This document shows positions 61,323 through 64,000 of a stretch of 64,000 nt of DNA, piece by piece (within the stretch, counting starts at the first letter, position 1; each line of letters begins with the position of its first letter). The stretch is from an uncultured Candidatus Saccharibacteria bacterium (GTDB lineage Bacteria; Patescibacteriota; Saccharimonadia; Saccharimonadales; Saccharimonadaceae). A program made the translations under genes and the position numbers. A model generated the notes under the pieces. The model worked only from the letters and a program-made list of their open reading frames with translations. It was not told the DNA's origin and did not search any database. The stretch covers positions 315,340-379,339 of the forward strand of contig CALEJV010000003.1 of the NCBI GenBank assembly GCA_937898545.1. The letters are read 5' to 3'.

Positions 61323-62222
61323 TCATCGTGGCCCCATCCGCCAGAGGACACCAGCCGCGCCAAGAGCCTGGATGATAGTAGGGTTTTTGTCAAAGGGTCG
61401 CTCTGGGTGGTTGATGCGTGCCCGGATCGTCTCGATCTGCTGCACAGCCGATAAGTCACGGTGCGGTGGCATATCATGCTGGCGAAGGAACCGTGCTTGT
61501 AACGTGTACGCCTTGAGCTCAGAAGAGAACAGTGCATATGGTGGCTCACCCCAGGGTGTACAAGGAGCGGTGATGGCGTCATTAGCGTGACTTAACTCAT
61601 GGAGGAGTACACCGGCTGTGATGATGCGCGCCCTCTCGCTATCATCATGGAGAGGTAGTCTAGTCTGATTCATCATAATATTCGGCCGAGCATGCATGGA
61701 AGTGCGTCCAACCCGCCCCATATCAACAATGCATGCAGCATACGTGCCACGTATTCTGACTGGTGCCGCCTGGGCCGACATGTGCGGTGCGGCAAGAATT
61801 CGGCTTGGCGCATAATACCACTTGGCCGCGCCAAGCCGCCACGGGGCATCATGCGCTACGCCAGCCTGCTGCCGCTGCAGCGGCATAGGGTCGGTCATAT
61901 CCGTCCAAACGTCGTGCGTCTCTGGCGCAATTGCAAGAGGAATAATGTCGCGCCAATGCCAACCATTAAGCGATTGCACCTGGTGATCACGCTGGAAGAG
62001 GCGCGGCTCTGCACCATCATGGTCATCGAGTTCTCGCTGCGTGGCACCTGTGCGAACATCGGCAACCGTCAGCATCGCCGCCCTGTGCTGAAGCGCTGCC
62101 GCCGAGACGCCCAGCGCACCCAGGCTGTCAATCAGCTGTGGCTGACCCAAGCTCTCATCCAAATATTCTATCGACTGACGCAATAGGGTAGTATAGGCTA
62201 GCTGTGGTATCTCATTGGTCAT
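61323..62222 (-). CDS. HExxH putative metallopeptidase-like protein, paralogue 2
   Basis: This encodes 299 residues. Motif LHELSH (His 208, Glu 209, His 212), with FSSELKAY about 23 residues later (Glu 235), gives a three-ligand zinc site. AAGGAAG precedes the start codon. Corresponding segments of paralogue 1 align along the chain. No signal peptide, so probably cytoplasmic or secreted by an unknown route. Peptidase activity is inferred only from the motif. Confidence 0.65.
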   Translation of the reverse strand: MTNEIPQLAYTTLLRQSIEYLDESLGQPQLIDSLGALGVSAAALQHRAAMLTVADVRTGATQRELDDHDGAEPRLFQRDHQVQSLNGWHWRDIIPLAIAPETHDVWTDMTDPMPLQRQQAGVAHDAPWRLGAAKWYYAPSRILAAPHMSAQAAPVRIRGTYAACIVDMGRVGRTSMHARPNIMMNQTRLPLHDDSERARIITAGVLLHELSHANDAITAPCTPWGEPPYALFSSELKAYTLQARFLRQHDMPPHRDLSAVQQIETIRARINHPERPFDKNPTIIQALGAAGVLWRMGPR

Positions 62223-62353
62223 TACACACTTCCTTGTATTTCAGTCTTTATCAATGAGAGTGAGCCCGTTGCCGCACTCGTTCTTTTATTGTACAAGAGG
62301 GGAGAGGGCGCTGCAAATCCGCTCGCGCGCTTTCATGATATAATGAGAGTATT

Positions 62354-63784
62354 ATGGCTATCAAACTTCCTACCGTTGCAATCATCGGGCGTGCCAATGC
62401 TGGCAAGAGCTCGCTGTTTAATCGTATGATGCGTTCGCAGCAGGCCATCGTGGCGCGCGAGGCTGGCACAACGCGCGATCGGGTGGTAGGCAAGGCAGCC
62501 TACCATGGGCATGAGTTTTGGCTGGTCGATACAGCCGGCCTCAAGCCAGCCGAAGACGAGTTTGAGGCAAGTATTCAAGAGCAGATCACCGATGCATCCG
62601 ATGCAGCCGATGTCATTCTCGTCGTCGTGGATAGCACCGAATACCCCAGCGATGAAGATCGGCGCGTCGCCAAGACTGCCCTCAAGAGTCGCAAACCCGT
62701 CATTCTCATTGCAAACAAAACCGACCTGCGGGGTAGCCTGCCCACCAGTGAGTTCCTTCGCCTTGGCATCAAGAGTATCATTCGCACCAGTGCCGAGCAC
62801 AACAGTGGCATTAGCGATGCGCTGGATGAAATCTGCCAGCACATCCCAGAGAAGCGCCAAGCAGAGCCGAGCGATGTGCTCAAGATTGCGTTGATCGGCC
62901 GGCCGAATGTCGGCAAATCCAGCCTCTTCAACACACTGGCAGGCAAGCAGCAAGCCATCGTGGCTGGAGTAGCAGGCACCACGCGCGATGTCAATCGCAT
63001 CCGCCTGCGCTACCAGGGGCAAACCATCGAGCTGCTCGACACCGCTGGCATTCGCCGCCAAGGCAAGCAGGAGGTGGGCATCGAGAAGTTTAGCGTCTTG
63101 CGCACTTTGGCTGCCATCGAGGAGGCTGATATCTGCTTCCTCCTGATGGATGTGAATGAGCTCAACACTGCCCTCGACCAACGGCTTGCTGGCATCATTG
63201 CCGAGGCAGGCAAGGGCATGGCCATCGTCGTGAGCAAGTGGGACGCCGTGGAGGGCAAAGATGCCTACACGCGCGATGCACTCGCCCCGCAGATCTCCGC
63301 CCAGTTCGACTTCACGCCGTGGGCACCACTCATCTTCACCAGTGCCGTTACGGGCCAGAATGTGACGAAATTATTCGACCTCGCCCTAGGTATTGCTGCC
63401 CATCGCCAGCAAAAGACCACCACGCGCACCCTCAATGACCTCCTGCAGCGCTCTGTGCAGAAGCACCCACCAGCTGGCCTCAAGAATACCCACCCCAAGC
63501 TGCGCTACATCGTCCAGACAGACACAAACCCGCCATGGTTCGTTATCTACGGCAGCAACCTCAAGTTCGTCCACTGGAGCTACAAGCGCTACCTCGAGCG
63601 GCGCATCCGCGACACCTACGACTATACCGGCACCCCCATCAAGCTCTCCTTCCGCGACGAGAAGCAACTCAAAGCCAACCGCGAGCGCGTCAAGCGCGGC
63701 CTCGAGCCTGTGACGAAAGCATATAAACAGCGTAAGAACGCTGAAGGGCAAGGCACACAGGGCCCAGGCAAGAGCCGCTTGTAG
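62354..63784 (+). CDS. der: Ribosome-assembly GTPase Der (EngA)
   Basis: This encodes 476 residues with two GTPase domains and a C-terminal KH-like domain. Domain 1: G1 GRANAGKSSLF (Ala and Ala replace the usual Pro and Val), G3 DTAG, G4 NKTD. Domain 2: G1 GRPNVGKSSLF, G3 DTAG, G4 SKWD. The KH-like part starts near 350 (TRTLNDLLQRSV). It is needed for 50S assembly. TATAAT (62339-62344) ends 9 bases before the ATG. Confidence 0.95.
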   Translation: MAIKLPTVAIIGRANAGKSSLFNRMMRSQQAIVAREAGTTRDRVVGKAAYHGHEFWLVDTAGLKPAEDEFEASIQEQITDASDAADVILVVVDSTEYPSDEDRRVAKTALKSRKPVILIANKTDLRGSLPTSEFLRLGIKSIIRTSAEHNSGISDALDEICQHIPEKRQAEPSDVLKIALIGRPNVGKSSLFNTLAGKQQAIVAGVAGTTRDVNRIRLRYQGQTIELLDTAGIRRQGKQEVGIEKFSVLRTLAAIEEADICFLLMDVNELNTALDQRLAGIIAEAGKGMAIVVSKWDAVEGKDAYTRDALAPQISAQFDFTPWAPLIFTSAVTGQNVTKLFDLALGIAAHRQQKTTTRTLNDLLQRSVQKHPPAGLKNTHPKLRYIVQTDTNPPWFVIYGSNLKFVHWSYKRYLERRIRDTYDYTGTPIKLSFRDEKQLKANRERVKRGLEPVTKAYKQRKNAEGQGTQGPGKSRL

Positions 63785-63968
63785 GTGCTTTCTGACGCTT
63801 GTAGAACAATTATCTCAGATTATTTTATGGCATAATTAGTAGAATATATCTCGTTCTCTTCCTGTTGGTGCATAGCCCTGACCATGTTCGCCCATACCCG
63901 AACAAATCGTTGTAGAATGGACACCACTTACCCCTGTTATTTTACCGTATTGTTGCAATATATCATAA
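63785..63968. other. Contig-end sequence, nothing recognised
   Basis: About 180 bases after der; AT-rich, no frame or RNA recognised before the adapter. Confidence 0.5.
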
Positions 63969-64000
63969 CTGTCTCTTATACACATCTGACGCTGCCGACG
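63969..64000 (+). other. Nextera/Tn5 adapter contamination
   Basis: CTGTCTCTTATACACATCT (the Tn5 mosaic end, 63969-63987) followed by GACGCTGCCGACG, the start of the standard Nextera read-adapter. It is synthetic library sequence left on the contig end and not part of the genome. Confidence 0.97.

Noticed and set aside
1..64000. CRISPR array, insertion sequence, integrase or rRNA operon
   Set aside because: No regular spaced repeats, no transposase or integrase motif and no rRNA sequence was seen on either strand.

Overview
The window looks like a chromosomal contig end from a Saccharibacteria (TM7 / Patescibacteria) genome. This is inferred from content: a compact gene set read in the standard code, many small membrane or surface proteins with no recognisable family, a PilX-like pilin and sortase surface machinery, a cadmium-carbonic-anhydrase-like protein, and many start codons only 6 to 11 bases downstream of a -10 box. 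Coding regions are mostly GC-balanced. One module (about 2.3-5.6 kb) is clearly more AT-rich and looks acquired. The last 32 bases (63969-64000) are Nextera/Tn5 adapter, so the biological sequence ends near 63968.

Layout. 0-2.3 kb: 3' part of an RNA m5U methyltransferase, a small membrane protein and two doubtful, possibly frameshifted small genes. 2.5-5.6 kb: XRE-type membrane regulator plus ABC transporter (ATPase and FtsX-like permease). 5.6-12 kb: P-type ATPase, a small hypothetical, and a UvrD helicase fused to a RecB-like nuclease. 12.2-13.3 kb: RNA-rich region with a 55-aa zinc-finger miniprotein, a long structured RNA ending in a terminator, and two tRNA-like structures without a usable anticodon. 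13.4-15.6 kb: dus and a carbonic-anhydrase-like gene. 15.6-23.8 kb: complete F1Fo ATP synthase on the minus strand (atpI-B-E-F-H-A-G-X-D), with an unknown membrane protein X between gamma and beta, and with atpC split off behind a terminator, a 32-bp palindrome and a pyrimidine-rich tract. 24-36 kb: glutaredoxin, a PilX/RCC1/ricin-lectin fusion, ABC-F, smpB, glycosyltransferases, two alpha/beta hydrolases and exonuclease III. 36-42.8 kb: hydrate-dehydratase-like gene, a 1.3-kb gene-poor stretch, LPxTG surface protein, tRNA-Leu(CAA) and sortase. 42.9-64 kb: PEGA protein, gltX, a DUF3048-histidine kinase-response regulator operon, two related HExxH proteins, tRNA-Glu, a second kinase and a second regulator with long disordered tails, an RsuA-type pseudouridine synthase and der.

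Regulatory architecture is the most striking layer. At least eighteen genes have TATAAT-like boxes 6-11 bases before the start codon and so are probably leaderless or nearly so. A few small units carry long structured leaders and strong Shine-Dalgarno sequences; several of these and two surface/hydrolase genes share a promoter type, TTGACA-17-TATATA with a conserved ATATTGR just before the -10. Two families of repeated structured RNA each occur twice: one follows small hydrophobic proteins (29.8 and 42.7 kb), the other precedes gltX and the DUF3048 operon (46.1 and 48.5 kb). I recognise neither family.
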